Source of the DNA: Symbiodinium natans
Taxonomy: Eukaryota; Sar; Dinophyceae; Suessiales; Symbiodiniaceae
DNA length: 64,000 nucleotides
Direction of reading: 5' to 3'
Assembly (NCBI GenBank): GCA_905221605.1
Contig: CAJNDS010000924.1
Coordinates: 250,001 to 314,000, forward strand
Shown: positions 38,468 through 48,252 of the stretch, piece after piece
Layout: the number at the start of each line of letters is the position of its first letter
Position numbering within the stretch: position 1 is the stretch's first letter
Made by a program: the position numbers and the translations under genes
The notes under the pieces: generated by a model
What the model was told of the DNA's origin: nothing
The model's database searches: none
Seen by the model: only the letters and a program-made list of their open reading frames with translations

Positions 38468-38532
38468 GTCTCTTAGGGAGGACCTCTCGGTCTCATCCCA
38501 ACACATGTGTGACCAGCCGTCCATTTTCGGGG
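38468..38532 (+). CDS. candidate exon, unknown protein
   Basis: LREDLSVSSQHMCDQPSIFG before a tract. Confidence 0.45.
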
Positions 38533-38639
38533 TTGGGGTTCAGGGGTTACATTCAGGGGTTAGGGTTTAGGGTTTAGGGTTTAGGGTAACCCTAAACCCT
38601 AAAACCCTAAACCCTAAACGCAGCAGGACTTTGAAGGGT

Positions 38640-38718
38640 AAGAGTTCGCGAGGCGCCATGTCATCCCATGCCCTGGCCACAAGCCCCTCCGCGTGCCATG
38701 CGTCCTGGCGAAGGGGGG
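38640..38718 (+). CDS. candidate exon, unknown protein
   Basis: KGKSSRGAMSSHALATSPSA then CHASWRR between tracts of opposite orientation. Confidence 0.45.
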
Positions 38719-38792
38719 TTTAGGGTTTAGGGTTTAGGATTTAGGGTTTAGGGAGGGTCTGGACCCAAAAGGATTTAGGGGTTTAGGGGGTT

Positions 38793-38890
38793 ATGTCAGG
38801 GAATCCGGACTTGCAAGAACTTATCCCATAGTACTGGGTCCCTTATGAACACAAAATCCAGTGCGAACCTGCCGAGAGGACCTGAGGCTA
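38793..38890 (+). CDS. candidate exon, unknown protein
   Basis: QGIRTCKNLSHSTGSLMNTK then SSANLPRGPEA; fills the gap between two TTTAGGG tracts. Confidence 0.5.
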
Positions 38891-38939
38891 GTTTAGGGTT
38901 TAGGGTTTAGGGTGTAGGGTTTAGGGTTTAGGGTTCAAG

Positions 38940-39034
38940 ACTTCCGAGTCTCGCAGCGAAAGGAAAGATCAGGGGAATGAAAGAAGGTCATTGGTTGGAC
39001 TTGCTGTGGTGTTTTCTGGGGGGCATGGGAGGGT
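38940..39034 (+). CDS. candidate exon, unknown protein
   Basis: TSESRSERKDQGNERRSLVG then LAVVFSGGHGR; again exactly between tracts. Confidence 0.5.
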
Positions 39035-39263
39035 TTAGGGTTCAGCGTTCAGGGTTCAGGGTTCAGGGTTTTGGGTTTAGGGTTTAGGAAGGTTATCAGA
39101 CAGAGTCTTTGGTGTTTTACTTGTTGGGGGGGACATTTGATCGTGCAGCCGCTGCCTTTTTCTGCCTTCTTACTATGCCTTCAGAGAGAAGGTAGACCCT
39201 AAACCCTAAACCCTAAGCCCTAAACCCTAAACCCTAAGCCCTAAGCCCTAAACCCTAAACCCT

Positions 39264-39382
39264 AGCCCCTGAGTCGGTCAGCAGAGTGTCAGCAGCCGCT
39301 GCCATGTCGTCCTCCAGCTCCACAGGGCCACTGGGCGACATGCCTGGCTTCACCTGGGATGAGGCCACTTGGCCTTCTTCTG
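39264..39382 (+). CDS. RING-H2 gene, upstream exon
   Basis: Two frames are open. One has an ATG and reads MSSSSSTGPLGDMPGFTWDE; the other, CLASPGMRPLGLLL, is the one that continues in frame into the RING exon if the junction uses the repeated word GGCT (donor GC, acceptor AG before G). Composition favours the first frame and splicing the second, so the start of the protein is unresolved. Confidence 0.45.
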
Positions 39383-39526
39383 GCTGGGTTTAGGGTTTAG
39401 GGTTTAGGGTTTAGGGTTTAGGGTTTAGGGTTTAGGGCTTAGGGCTTAGGGCTTAGGGCTTAGGGCTTAGGGCTTAGGGCTTAGGGCTTAGGGCTTAGGG
39501 CTTAGGGCTTAGGGCTTAGTGCCAAG
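39383..39526 (+). repeat. telomere-like tract forming an intron
   Basis: Six or seven TTTAGGG units followed by about 11 GCTTAGG units make up nearly the whole 144 bases between two exons. GGCT occurs at both borders, supplying GC at the donor and AG|GCT at the acceptor. Confidence 0.7.
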
Positions 39527-39834
39527 GCTAAGCAGCGCTACTTCCGTGGCAACGGCGAGGCACGTGCTGCACATGCCGCAGTTGCCTCTGCAGCCCGAGC
39601 GGGCCGGGAGGTTGCTGCGCAAGAGGAACCTTCAGTGCGCGAGGTTCCCGTGGATCGTGCTGTCATGCGCAGCTTGCGTGAGGTCGACTTCAACACCAAA
39701 CGGCCGCGGAGAGCCAGGGAGACGCAGCAAACTGAGTGCTGCTCTGTTTGCCTTGAGGCACTTCATCGCAGCGAGCGTGTCATAGAACTTCCCATCTGCA
39801 AGCACCTCTTCCACAAGAACTGCCTCACGCCATG
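39527..39834 (+). CDS. RING-H2 finger exon A
   Basis: About 103 residues: AKQRYFRGNGEARAAHAAVA, a basic linker, then CCSVCLEALHRSERVIELPI and CKHLFHKNCLTPW. This is the first three quarters of a C3H2C3 RING finger, the usual ubiquitin-ligase fold: C-x2-C, then C-x-H-x2-H-x2-C. The last Cys pair is missing here and is supplied by the exon after the next element. The exon ends inside the TGG codon at a GA donor. Confidence 0.93.
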
Positions 39835-40064
39835 GATCTTAGTGCCTGAGTGAGTACACTTTGCACTTTTTGGGATATTGTAATCCCCTATAGAACTGAA
39901 AGTGTACAAGGAGGGGCCCCCTTACTATACTAACTATAGTTAAGGGACTTATAACCTAATTTCGGATCCTTGTATCTTAATTTAAGGTCCTTATCACTCT
40001 ACTTATAACTAGAGGGGCCCCTCCTTGTACCCTGTTTTGGGAGCTTATGAACTCAGCAACGAAG
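39835..40064 (+). mobile_element. F4 element with nested F9, acting as a GA-AG intron
   Basis: F4 arms CTTAGTGCCTGAGTGAGTAC and ATGAACTCAGCAACGAAG. Between them sits a complete F9 copy (39907-40031, ACAAGGAGGGGCCCCCTTAC to GGGGCCCCTCCTTGTA). GGAT occurs at both borders. Removing 230 bases from GA to AG rejoins the RING finger in frame. Confidence 0.9.
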
Positions 40065-40164
40065 GATGCTGCGAAGAGGAAGCTGTCCAAGCTGTAGAGC
40101 TCCCGTGGATGCCGCGCTGCACGCAGCACAGGCCGCGGCGCATGCCGACGACCGGCAAGCGTAG
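40065..40164 (+). CDS. RING-H2 finger exon B
   Basis: Completes the finger: spliced it reads CLTPWMLRRGSCPSCRAPVD, giving the final C-x2-C with spacing typical for RING-H2. An alanine-rich tail AALHAAQAAAHADDRQA follows, ending in an in-frame TAG. Either the protein stops here, or another donor lies before the stop. Confidence 0.92.
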
Positions 40165-40176
40165 TGGCACGCGAGC

Positions 40177-40284
40177 CCAGAGACTCCAAAAACCCTTAAT
40201 TAAGGAATATACCTTAAATCATATTAGGGTTCCTGTTATAATTTAAGGTATATTCCTTAATTAAGGGGTTTTGGAGTCTCTGGG
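40177..40284 (+). mobile_element. F1 element
   Basis: A nearly perfect palindrome: CCAGAGACTCCAAAAACCCT, CTTAATTAAGGAATATACCT and the mirrored right arm ending GGTTTTGGAGTCTCTGGG. AGC flanks both ends. Confidence 0.92.
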
Positions 40285-40286
40285 AG

Positions 40287-40380
40287 CTGGCTGGCCACTG
40301 CCGTTCTGTCATGGGCAAGCTGCAAAAAGGGCTCAACTGCACCCGTACCATGGATTTGCCGTGGTGGCTCAAAGCACGCG
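40287..40380 (+). CDS. exon downstream of the RING finger
   Basis: Reads WPLPFCHGQAAKRAQLHPYH then GFAVVAQSTR, and joins the next exon in frame at a GA donor formed by GATCA. Other frames are also open (GC-rich). Its link to the RING exons across the F1 element is out of phase by every junction I tried, so it may belong to a 3' part of the same gene or to another gene. Confidence 0.55.
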
Positions 40381-40479
40381 GATCAGAGGACCCAGAGTAG
40401 GCCGCAGGCCCTTATTTCCTTTTTTAGGGTTTGAACCACAAAGGGCGCCCTTTTGATTCCTAGCTTATTCCTGGGTCTA
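40381..40479 (+). mobile_element. F5 element acting as a GA-AG intron
   Basis: GACCCAGAGTAGGCCGCAGG and TAGCTTATTCCTGGGTCTAG. GGATCA is present at both borders. Removal of 99 bases from GA to AG leaves one copy and an open frame. Confidence 0.8.
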
Positions 40480-40609
40480 GGATCATCCTGCCGTTCTCTG
40501 AGCTGCAGAACGCAGCCTTAGCCTGGCGAGAGTCTGCAGCAAGTGCATGCTCGCTGGCCGTGCCCCTGAGCACATGGAGCACGGCAAAAGCTGCCACCAC
40601 CTGACATTC
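40480..40609 (+). CDS. exon with a Cys/His cluster
   Basis: Reads IILPFS, then ERSLSLARVCSKCMLAGRAP and EHMEHGKSCHHLTF. The arrangement C-x2-C-x8-H-x2-H-x3-C-H-H suggests a metal-binding segment. It is followed by an F1-like fragment (AAAAAGCCCCATACCC). Confidence 0.6.
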
Positions 40610-40664
40610 CCAAAAAGCCCCATACCCTTATTTAGCGAACCAGGAGGAGGCTAGCCCTGAACCC

Positions 40665-40714
40665 TAAACCCCTAAAACCCTAAACCCTAAACCCTAAACC
40701 CTAAACCCTAAACC
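40665..40714 (-). repeat. CCCTAAA tract
   Basis: Seven units. Confidence 0.95.
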
Positions 40715-40814
40715 CCCTCTTGGGAGCGCTGTCAGATCCGTCAGTTTTGACAGATCGCCTATAAGGCCCTCTACATGCTTTACCACGCCCTTTTTTCAGG
40801 CCTACTCTCTACCG

Positions 40815-40980
40815 GTTGCTTAAGACCCCCAAAACGAAGAACAAATAGGCTTTCTTAGAAAGGTCATATAGGGATTATTGTGCTTAAGACCCCCAAACGA
40901 ATAACAAATAATCTTAACCTTAGAAAGGTAATGTAGGGATTATTGTTTTTTTTGGGGGGGGGATTCTTGAGCAAATAGTT
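40815..40980 (+). mobile_element. F7 element with internal duplication
   Basis: The left segment TTGCTTAAGACCCCCAAAAC through GGTCATATAGGGATTATTG is repeated, then the right arm GGATTCTTGAGCAAATAGTT. Confidence 0.8.
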
Positions 40981-41204
40981 GTACTGGTCTCAGCCCTCGG
41001 ACCCACTGAGCCCTCTATCCTTAGCTACAAGGAAGTATGACCCTGGAATCATGAAATCATCTTAAGGGTCCTTTATGTACATGAGGTAGAATATCATTCC
41101 TAAACCCTAAACCCAAACCCCAAAAACAACTAAGGGGTTTTTGAGGGCTCTTTGGGGATCCTGAGCCCAGTTTTGATGTTTGGGATCGAAGATGGGGGGG
41201 CCTC

Positions 41205-41410
41205 TCGGCCCGAGGGTCCGTGCCACGCAGCGGTTTAGGGGTTTAGGGTTTAGGGGTTTAGGGGTTTAGGGTTTAGGGTTTAGGGGTTTAGGGGTTTAGG
41301 GTTTAGGGTTTAGGGTTTAGGGTTTAGGTTAGGGTGTAGGGTTTAGGGTTTGGGGTTTGGGGTTTGGAGTTTGCGGTTTAGGGCCCGAAGGTCCGCGCCA
41401 GGCAGCGGGA
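41205..41410 (+). repeat. 27-bp duplication flanking a TTTAGGG tract
   Basis: GGCCCGAGGGTCCGTGCCAC plus GCAGCGG at the left recurs with three changes at 41383-41409, which is the start of a PPR exon. About 17 heptamer and octamer units lie between. Confidence 0.85.
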
Positions 41411-41472
41411 CATCGCTGCCTCCCTCGGCAAGCTCGGGCGACAGCTGAAGTGGCAGGCTTGGGAGCTGTACT
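41386..41472 (+). CDS. PPR protein exon: N-terminal type
   Basis: RQRDIAASLGKLGRQLKWQA then WELY. The phrase LGKLGR...W..A resembles the leader before the first repeat of dinoflagellate PPR proteins, which bind organelle RNA through arrays of 35-residue helix pairs. A GT donor may follow CTGTACT. Confidence 0.7.
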
Positions 41473-41499
41473 GTGCTTGGAAGCTCTTCTGACTTAGTT

Positions 41500-41625
41500 T
41501 AGGGTTTATAGGGTTTAGGGGCAGGGTTTATAGGGTTTATAGGGTTCAGGGTTTAGGGTTTATAGGGTTTAGGGGTAGGGTTTAGTGAGTGTTTAGGGAA
41601 AAAGTGTTTAGGGTTTGTAAGTCTA
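41500..41625 (+). repeat. TTTAGGG / TTTATAGGG tract
   Basis: Mixed heptamers and nine-base TTTATAGGG units. Confidence 0.9.
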
Positions 41626-42063
41626 CTTCGTATCCCCTAGAACATAACACTAATTGTACTTAGTTCATGTGCATGTAAGAAAATCACAACTGAGTACACG
41701 CATAAGTACTCAAATCAATTAGCAAACAAATGGCTATGTGTGTGTATGTTTATATTTCAGTTATAATTCTGTTTGTATCTCGTAAAAAACACAAATTGAA
41801 GCATGTACCGAAAAGCAAAGGAATTATAGCGCCTCCGGGTTATTCAAACTCTGCAACCACCCGTTATCTTGAGCCTTAATGCCTCGGAGTCGAAACCAAA
41901 AAACGTCCAACTGCAGTCACCCACGCAGCCCGCTGGCGTGTGGCCACCCTCCCCAGTACATGCCTTGCAGCACTTGAAAACCCTAAGCCCTGAACCCTAA
42001 ACCCCCCCTTAAAAACCCTAAACCCCCTTTTGAACCCTAAACCCTCACTAAAACACCTCATAA

Positions 42064-42172
42064 ACTTAGTAGCTTGAGTGAGTACACTTTACACGTTTTG
42101 GGATACTATAATTTCCTGTAGAACTGAAAAGATACACTTTTTTTGGGGCTTATGAACTCAGCAACTAAGTCA
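42064..42172 (+). mobile_element. F4 element
   Basis: CTTAGTAGCTTGAGTGAGTA and TATGAACTCAGCAACTAAGT. 41.63-42.06 kb shows A/T-rich unassigned DNA. Confidence 0.9.
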
Positions 42173-42194
42173 TTGTAAATATTGTAACACCTGG

Positions 42195-42285
42195 AGGGTT
42201 TGGGGTGCAAGCCGCTCCTTTGGAGGCAGTGCTCCAGCTGCTGGCTGACACACGCAAGGCCCAGAGATCTTACGGCTTGCCTCAT
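42195..42285 (+). CDS. PPR-type exon
   Basis: GVQAAPLEAVLQLLADTRKA then QRSYGLPH; second-helix character. Family membership rests on position and composition. Confidence 0.5.
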
Positions 42286-42594
42286 GTTCAGGGTTCAGGG
42301 TTCAGGGTTTCGGGTTTTTAGGGTTTTGGGTTTAGGGTTTATTCGGGTTTAGGGTTTAGGGTTTAGGGTTTAGGGTTCAGGGCGATTGTAAGCGCTCAGC
42401 CCTATCTTGTCAGAAGCCGGGGGTTAATGCTCCCTGACCCGAAGCCTTCCGGGGCCTCTTGGCGGGTGAAAAGCATCCCGAAACCTTATAAACCAAAGCC
42501 CCAAGCAGTCCAAACCCCAAGCCCTAAACCCTAAACCCTCAACCCTGAACCCTAAACCCTAAGCCCTAAACCCTTTCCCCTTTGACAGCCCGAG

Positions 42595-42668
42595 GCTGGC
42601 GACTGGAACGTGGTTATCTGCACGGCTGCGATGGGCGCATTTCGCGGGCGGAAGAGCAAGGCAGGATC
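42595..42668 (+). CDS. PPR exon
   Basis: AGDWNVVICTAAMGAFRGRK: first helix of a PPR motif (N-x-V-x-x-x-x-A-A-M). Acceptor GAG before G, strong GTGAGC donor. Confidence 0.75.
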
Positions 42669-43304
42669 GTGAGCTTGTGCTTTAAAAATTTATGGGGGGT
42701 TAGGGTTTAGGGTTTAGGGTTAAGGGCCTAGTTTAGGGTTTATAGGGTTTGGATATAGGGTTTAGAGCGCTGATAGGGGTATATTCGGTCTAGGGTGTGC
42801 AGCGCGTTCTTCAAAACAGGGTTATGGAGAAAGAAACCGTTTCCTGGCGAATTGGCATTTCTGAGTCTGCTTCTTCAACACAAACAAAGTATTGTTGTTG
42901 TCTAAGTCTTGTCAACAATCAGTCAAAGCCTGTAGATCTAGGCCTGTGATTCTGGGTGGCTACGGTTCCTTGCTATGATTGTTGGGCTTAGGGTTTAGGA
43001 TTCTCTTATTTTTTCCTAAATTGGGCGAGTACAGGTAGACAGGATCCCTTCATGCCGTATGGCCACAATGTCAAAAGTGCCAAGACGAGGCAGGTTACAG
43101 AATCGATGAGGATTTACTGGGTTTTGGAGTGCTATACTTTAATACTTTTTTTGGTTCTGGGTTCCTATTGTAGTTACTTGTACCTAAAAAGTATATATTT
43201 TTTCCAGGGTCTACTCCAAGGGTGGGTTTAGGGTTCTTCAGGACAGAGGGCGGCTCTTTCCGCTTTCCGGATTCCGTCCTCCTTGCAGGTTCTCCTGCTG
43301 TGCT

Positions 43305-43392
43305 GCTAAACCCTATAAACCCTATAAACCCTATAAACCCTATAAACCCTATAAACCCTATAAACCCTATATACCCTATAAACCCTAAACCC
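43305..43392 (-). repeat. CCCTATAAA nonamer tract
   Basis: Eight or nine copies of the nine-base unit CCCTATAAA, followed by CCCTAAA. The reverse reading gives a repeated IGF frame that is an artefact. Confidence 0.95.
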
Positions 43393-43540
43393 GAAATGCA
43401 GCCTCTCCCTGAACATTGGGTGCGTGGGAAACAGTTGGTGGGCCTTGTCGCGCAGGTAAGGTCAGTGGAACCCAAAGACGCAGTAGTGTATTCGTCGGGT
43501 TAAGGGTTTAGGGTTTAGGGTTAGGGAGTTTCTCATACAG

Positions 43541-43624
43541 GTCTGCAGTACAGAGTTCGAGCATGTGTTGCTGCAGGCTATGGACCTCATGTCCAACATG
43601 CGTCAGGAGCACCTTGGAAACCCC
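43541..43624 (+). CDS. PPR exon, second helix
   Basis: EFEHVLLQAMDLMSNMRQEH then LGNP: the helix B pattern A-x-x-L-x-x-x-M followed by the loop before the next repeat. Acceptor ATACAG before G. Confidence 0.75.
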
Positions 43625-44081
43625 TAGCTTGAGTACCCTAAACCCTAAACCCTAAGTAGCCCCCCCTTATACCCTCCTTATACCATTTTTATTCCCCAAT
43701 ACAACCCCCTTATTCCCCCCTGAGAGCCCTTGCCCCCATTACAGCCCCCTTAAACATGTGAGGTTTAGGGTTGAGGTCTGGCGTTTAGTTGCCCAATGTA
43801 GGCAGCCAGACCGGTTTCAGGGATTCCTGTTTCTAAAATGGTTGGGGCATGTCTGGGCAACTTCTGTCCCATGCACCCAGGTGCCCCATGTCAAAATCCC
43901 GCAATTGACTTAAACCCTAAACCCGAAACCCTAGACCCCCTAATTCTTGTTGTACCTCATGAACCCTACACCCTGCACCCCAAACGCTTTCCGGCCATGT
44001 GCGAGAATGAGTCGAAACCCGAAGCACTTCTGAGGTTTAGCGTTTAGGGTTTAGGGTTTAGGGTTTAGGGGTTAGGGTGCT

Positions 44082-44200
44082 CTTCGGGAGGAGAGTATCG
44101 AGCCCAACGAGATCACGTACAACGCAGCCCTGCGTACACTGTCGCCCACTGGGTCCTGGCCAGCGGCCATCTGGCTTCTGGGGGACATGGAGACTTTGGC
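44082..44200 (+). CDS. PPR exon, full motif
   Basis: EESIEPNEITYNAALRTLSP then TGSWPAAIWLLGDME: one complete 35-residue motif (P-N-x-x-T-Y-N-A-x-L, then W-x-x-A-x-x-L-L-x-x-M). Confidence 0.92.
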
Positions 44201-44264
44201 TGATTTTGGCTGCAGCTTTTTTGGTTGGGGTGTACACATAGCCCTAATCCATGTAACCTATACA

Positions 44265-44332
44265 ATGGAATATACTTGGGCCCTAAAGCAACTACATAGG
44301 CAACCTTTTAAAGCGCAAGTATATGGTAGACA
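44265..44332 (+). mobile_element. F10 element, short
   Basis: ATATACTTGGGCCCTAAAGC and AAGCGCAAGTATATGG. 44.5-44.7 kb is A/T-rich and unassigned. Confidence 0.55.
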
Positions 44333-45332
44333 GGAAGGCTAGGGTTCCACAGGGCCCGTGTACTGGGCTTTGGTGTCTTTAAAGGGTTGCTGTACGCGTT
44401 TCTGCTGACAACAACGGCTACAAGGTCTCGTCTTACCATTGCTAGGTTAGGTTTGAGCGCTCACACCTTGTGCAGTGTCCGCATTTTGTGAGGGTTCTTC
44501 AAATGGCCCAAAGTAGGCATTACAATGTGTAGTATAAGAATATAAGAAGTTCGAAATATAGTAATTGTCGAAAAATATTATATGAACAACTATTTAAGAT
44601 GTACGTAAAATCTTGAAATAGACTGTAGGCCCCACAGCAGGTCTGATTTGCATAGCTGGCAGATGCTGGCGCCTTACGGGTTTGGTTCGAATCAGATGTT
44701 GCGTTTTTTTGCAGGAATGTCCATGCTGGGGTGCGCCCCCTAAACCCTAAACCCTAAACCCTAAACCCTAAACCCTAAACTATAAGATAAGTCAGCCCCT
44801 GAAGCCCTAAACCCCCTCTGCAATGCACCCCAAGCGCCCGCGTCATCGGCAACACCCCGCAGGGGATAGGCCTCAACGCGCGTCCCTTAAGAATCATCTC
44901 GCCAAAGGTCGGGTTAAGGGAAGTAATTATGGGGTGTAACAACCACTATGCCCTAAACTTCGCACCAGAAACCTGAAGCCCTAAACCGTCTAAACCCGAT
45001 AGAGAAGTTGATGTACGCATGTGCGGTCGCGTGAACGTGAACCGCCTCGTCACCCACAGGAAAGGGTGGGAGGGGGGCAACGACACACAGGGCCCACCAG
45101 CTGTCAAGGTTAGGGTTTTCAGGGTTCAGGGCAGGTTCTAGGGTCTAGGGCCGAGGGTTTTCAGGATTCAGGGTTTTCAAAGTTGAGAATTATTGTGGGC
45201 CTAGAGACCCCTCAACCCAAACCCTATAAATATCCTGGAACCCAGAGTCCATAAACCCATGTCCCTATAAACCCTAAACCCTAAACCCTAAACCCCATCT
45301 TGCAACCCAAAGCCCCAAACCCCATCTTGAAG

Positions 45333-45392
45333 GGCTGCCGCGCGACGACCGCAGACCTGATCACTTGGAACACGCTTCTTGCCACCGGTTTG
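45333..45392 (+). CDS. PPR exon, first helix
   Basis: GCRATTADLITWNTLLATG, a helix A signature (D-L-I-T-W-N-x-L-L). The second helix must be in another exon. Confidence 0.85.
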
Positions 45393-45394
45393 CA

Positions 45395-45535
45395 GGGTTT
45401 TAGAGGGTTTTTAGAGCGTTTTTTATAGGGTTTTTTTTTATAGGGTTTTTAAATAGGGTTTGTATAGGGTTTTTTATAGGTTTTTTCAGTAGGGTTTGTA
45501 TAGGGTTTTGGGGGGTTTTAGGGTTTTTCGGGTCC
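45395..45535 (+). repeat. variable-length TTTTTATAGGG tract
   Basis: Units from nine to fifteen bases with long T stretches, e.g. TTTTTTATAGGG. Confidence 0.85.
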
Positions 45536-45671
45536 CTAAAACGGCTCTGGAATATAGGAACCCCTTTAAAGCCCAAGTATTAAATGCATAGGCACATGGA
45601 TCCCTAGGGATTGTTAGGTATATCTGCCCACCCTGGTTCTCGAGGGCAATGGTGCGCCCACGACTGTAGGC

Positions 45672-45772
45672 GAGTAGGCCCTTCTTCCTGTTTTTTAGGG
45701 CTTAGGTTCCCTCATAAGCCGCTTGAAACCAAAAAATTGACCCTTTATTCCTAGGTTACGCTTGGGTCTGGT
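45672..45772 (+). mobile_element. F5 element
   Basis: GAGTAGGCCCTTCTTCCTGT and TAGGTTACGCTTGGGTCTGG. An F10 fragment precedes it at 45540-45620. Confidence 0.8.
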
Positions 45773-46554
45773 AGAGTGGTAGGGGCCCCAAACCCTAAAC
45801 CCGAAACCCGAAACCCTAAACGCGCATGGGCTTTAAATGAAGGGGGGAAGAGTTCAGGAAGCACTAAACACTAGCTGGTGGCTGCCACATCTGGGCAACA
45901 TGGAGCTCTTCGACCCAACCCGAAGCCCGAATTCCCAGCTGGGTTTAGGGTTTAGGGTTTAGGGTTTGGGGTTTAGGGTTTAGGGTTTAGGGTTTGGAAC
46001 ATGAAAAAATGGCGGCTGAGGGGTATGGGGTTAAGGCTTATAGGGTTGGAGGGTTATGGGGTGGTGGACGGTTATTTGGAGATGGGGTTGGGCACCAAAG
46101 TGTCTTCTTATTACATAGCTGTTAGGTACCCGGTACCCCCAGAAAGGAACTAGACTATCCTACGTAGCCTTTTTTGGATGCGTTGCATTTTCTTCTTGCT
46201 CCGTTTGAAGGTACAAGGCATTAGGTAAGCGGTAAAACAGTTGTGAGTCCAGACCTCGCGCGCTCTTTGCTGGAGGCTCATGTGTCTCAGTGTTTTTGAA
46301 GGGGCATTGCCTGTGTTGGCTTACGTGTACCCATGCCGAGGAAATATTCATTCGAAACAGGGACCTGATAGAATATTTCCTCTCGCTTGTGGTCACTACT
46401 CATGAGAGGACGGGTAATTCCAAGATGCAGCTGATCTTTGCAACGCAGGGGTGCGCGCTGTCAAGGTTGGCTCCCACTCACGCCGCTCTCTTTTTGGGCC
46501 GCAGCGTTTTTGCTTCCACACTTCCGTCCTAAACCCTGTGGAAGTCGAAGCCTC

Positions 46555-46645
46555 AAGGTTTAGGGTTTAGGGTTTAGGGTTTAGGGTTTGGGGTTTGGGG
46601 TTTGGGGTTTGGGGTTTGGGGTTTGGGGTTTGGGGTTTGGGGTTT
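46555..46645 (+). repeat. TTTAGGG to TTTGGGG tract
   Basis: Four TTTAGGG then nine TTTGGGG units, an abrupt switch of variant. Confidence 0.95.
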
Positions 46646-46699
46646 AATCACATCTAACAACATTGGCACGCATTGCCCTTGTTACTCTCTTAGTTCTCA

Positions 46700-47330
46700 G
46701 AAGGGAATCAGGAGTTACGCCCCGCATGTCCCCCCAGAATAGCCCATGAAGGGATTACATTGAAGCAGGGTATATATTTCTGTTTTTGGTGAGTGTATAT
46801 AAGGTTCCTGTTTAATATTGCTGGTGTCCTTTTGGGGGTACAAGAAATATATACCCTACTTCACATACATCTGAGGCTGGCGACCACCTGCGGGAAGGCG
46901 TCGGATGTTTGGGGGTTGTTTGATTGAGGCTCTGGGGCTGGGGTGTTTCTACTAAGCCTCGCAGTCCTCAAGAACACAAGAAACAGAACTACCCCTAAAC
47001 CCTATATAAACCCTCAACCCTAAACCCTCAACCCCATGTCTCCGTTTTTCAACTCTTGAGGGCGCCACGTTTTCAAAAGTTGGCCCGAAGATCTTGCCGG
47101 CAGATTGTGAAGGGTTGAGGGTGTAATATGAGGGGTCGGAAAATTACGAATAGTATTCCATTATGATCCCTATACACTTATACTATAATAGCCCCCAGAA
47201 CCCTATGCTAACTATTCAGGCCCCTACACCATAGGGCTTTAGCATTTGGCGATTCTTGCACCACTCTGTACATCTTCACGTGAGAATGCGGGAAATCAGA
47301 AGCAGAGCCTGTCGCAGCCCAGGGGGTGTA
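46700..47330 (+). other. unassigned spacer
   Basis: Holds an inverted pair around 46.76-46.86 kb (AGGGTATATATTTCT / AGAAATATATACCCT) and one near 47.16-47.21 kb with TATGATCCCTATA and CACTTATACTATAATAG. No exon I would defend. Confidence 0.4.
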
Positions 47331-48135
47331 GGGTTTAGGGTGTAGGGTTTAGGGTTTGGGGTCTAGGGTTTAGGGTTTAGGGCCACCCAGAGATCCCCAT
47401 ACCCCGTATTTAGGGTTTAGGGTTCAGGGTTGAGGGTTTAGCGTATCCCAATACCAGGGGTGTTGGGCTGTTTGGGTAAACCCCCTCTACCTGCAAGACA
47501 GGGAGAGTGCTGGGGCGCTGCACTTTTGTGCCTGGCTGGGGCGAGGCAGACATGGGACGAGCGGTTCATTGTGGGGGTCTAGGGTTTAGGGTTTAGGGTT
47601 TAGGCCCGTAGTTTCGGGGTTACCTCAAGGGACCGATACACCATTAAAAAAGCGAACAGTGCCTCAATTGTTGGATGTATTTACCCTTGTTAAGGGTACA
47701 AGGTTACTCTAAGTAGGACTCACGTTACTTTGGGGTTTGAGGGCTTGTTGACTAGGCAAGCGCTTGTGATGTGCTTACGGGAACTTGTTCAAAAGTAATT
47801 GTCAAAGGGCTTCAAGCACCAGTCAGCTTAAAGACCCTTCCTAGTTGATCAATGGGGATCATTTTGGGTACTAGCCGGCCTCCTGAATAAAGAAGCCCAG
47901 CGAAAACCAAGAGTGTTCCTGAAGTGCCCAATTTGAGAGGGAGCTCGCAACATTCCTTTCCTGAAGGCTGGGGATGTATCGGAGTGTAGTAACTTTAGCT
48001 GAGCCGTGTCCGGAACCCTGCAGCCCACAGACCCCCACCCCCACAAGAAAAAAAAAAACAACACACACACACACAAAAAAAAAGATCATTTCGGAACCTC
48101 CATTGGAGGCCCACATAGCAGAGATTTCAAAAGAC

Positions 48136-48165
48136 CCCCCTTTCCCCCCCCCCCCCCCCCCCCCC

Positions 48166-48196
<31 letters not shown>

Positions 48197-48198
48197 AC
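48136..48198 (+). repeat. long poly-C run
   Basis: About 60 bases almost entirely C; proline and glycine readings on either strand are artefacts. Confidence 0.95.
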
Positions 48199-48252
48199 CC
48201 CCGAAAAAAAAAAGAAAACAGTGAATTTCGGAAACCTCCGTTGGAGCCCTGG

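Noticed and set aside
43095-43475. A minus-strand protein with IGF repeats
   Set aside because: It is the translation of CCCTATAAA nonamers read in reverse.
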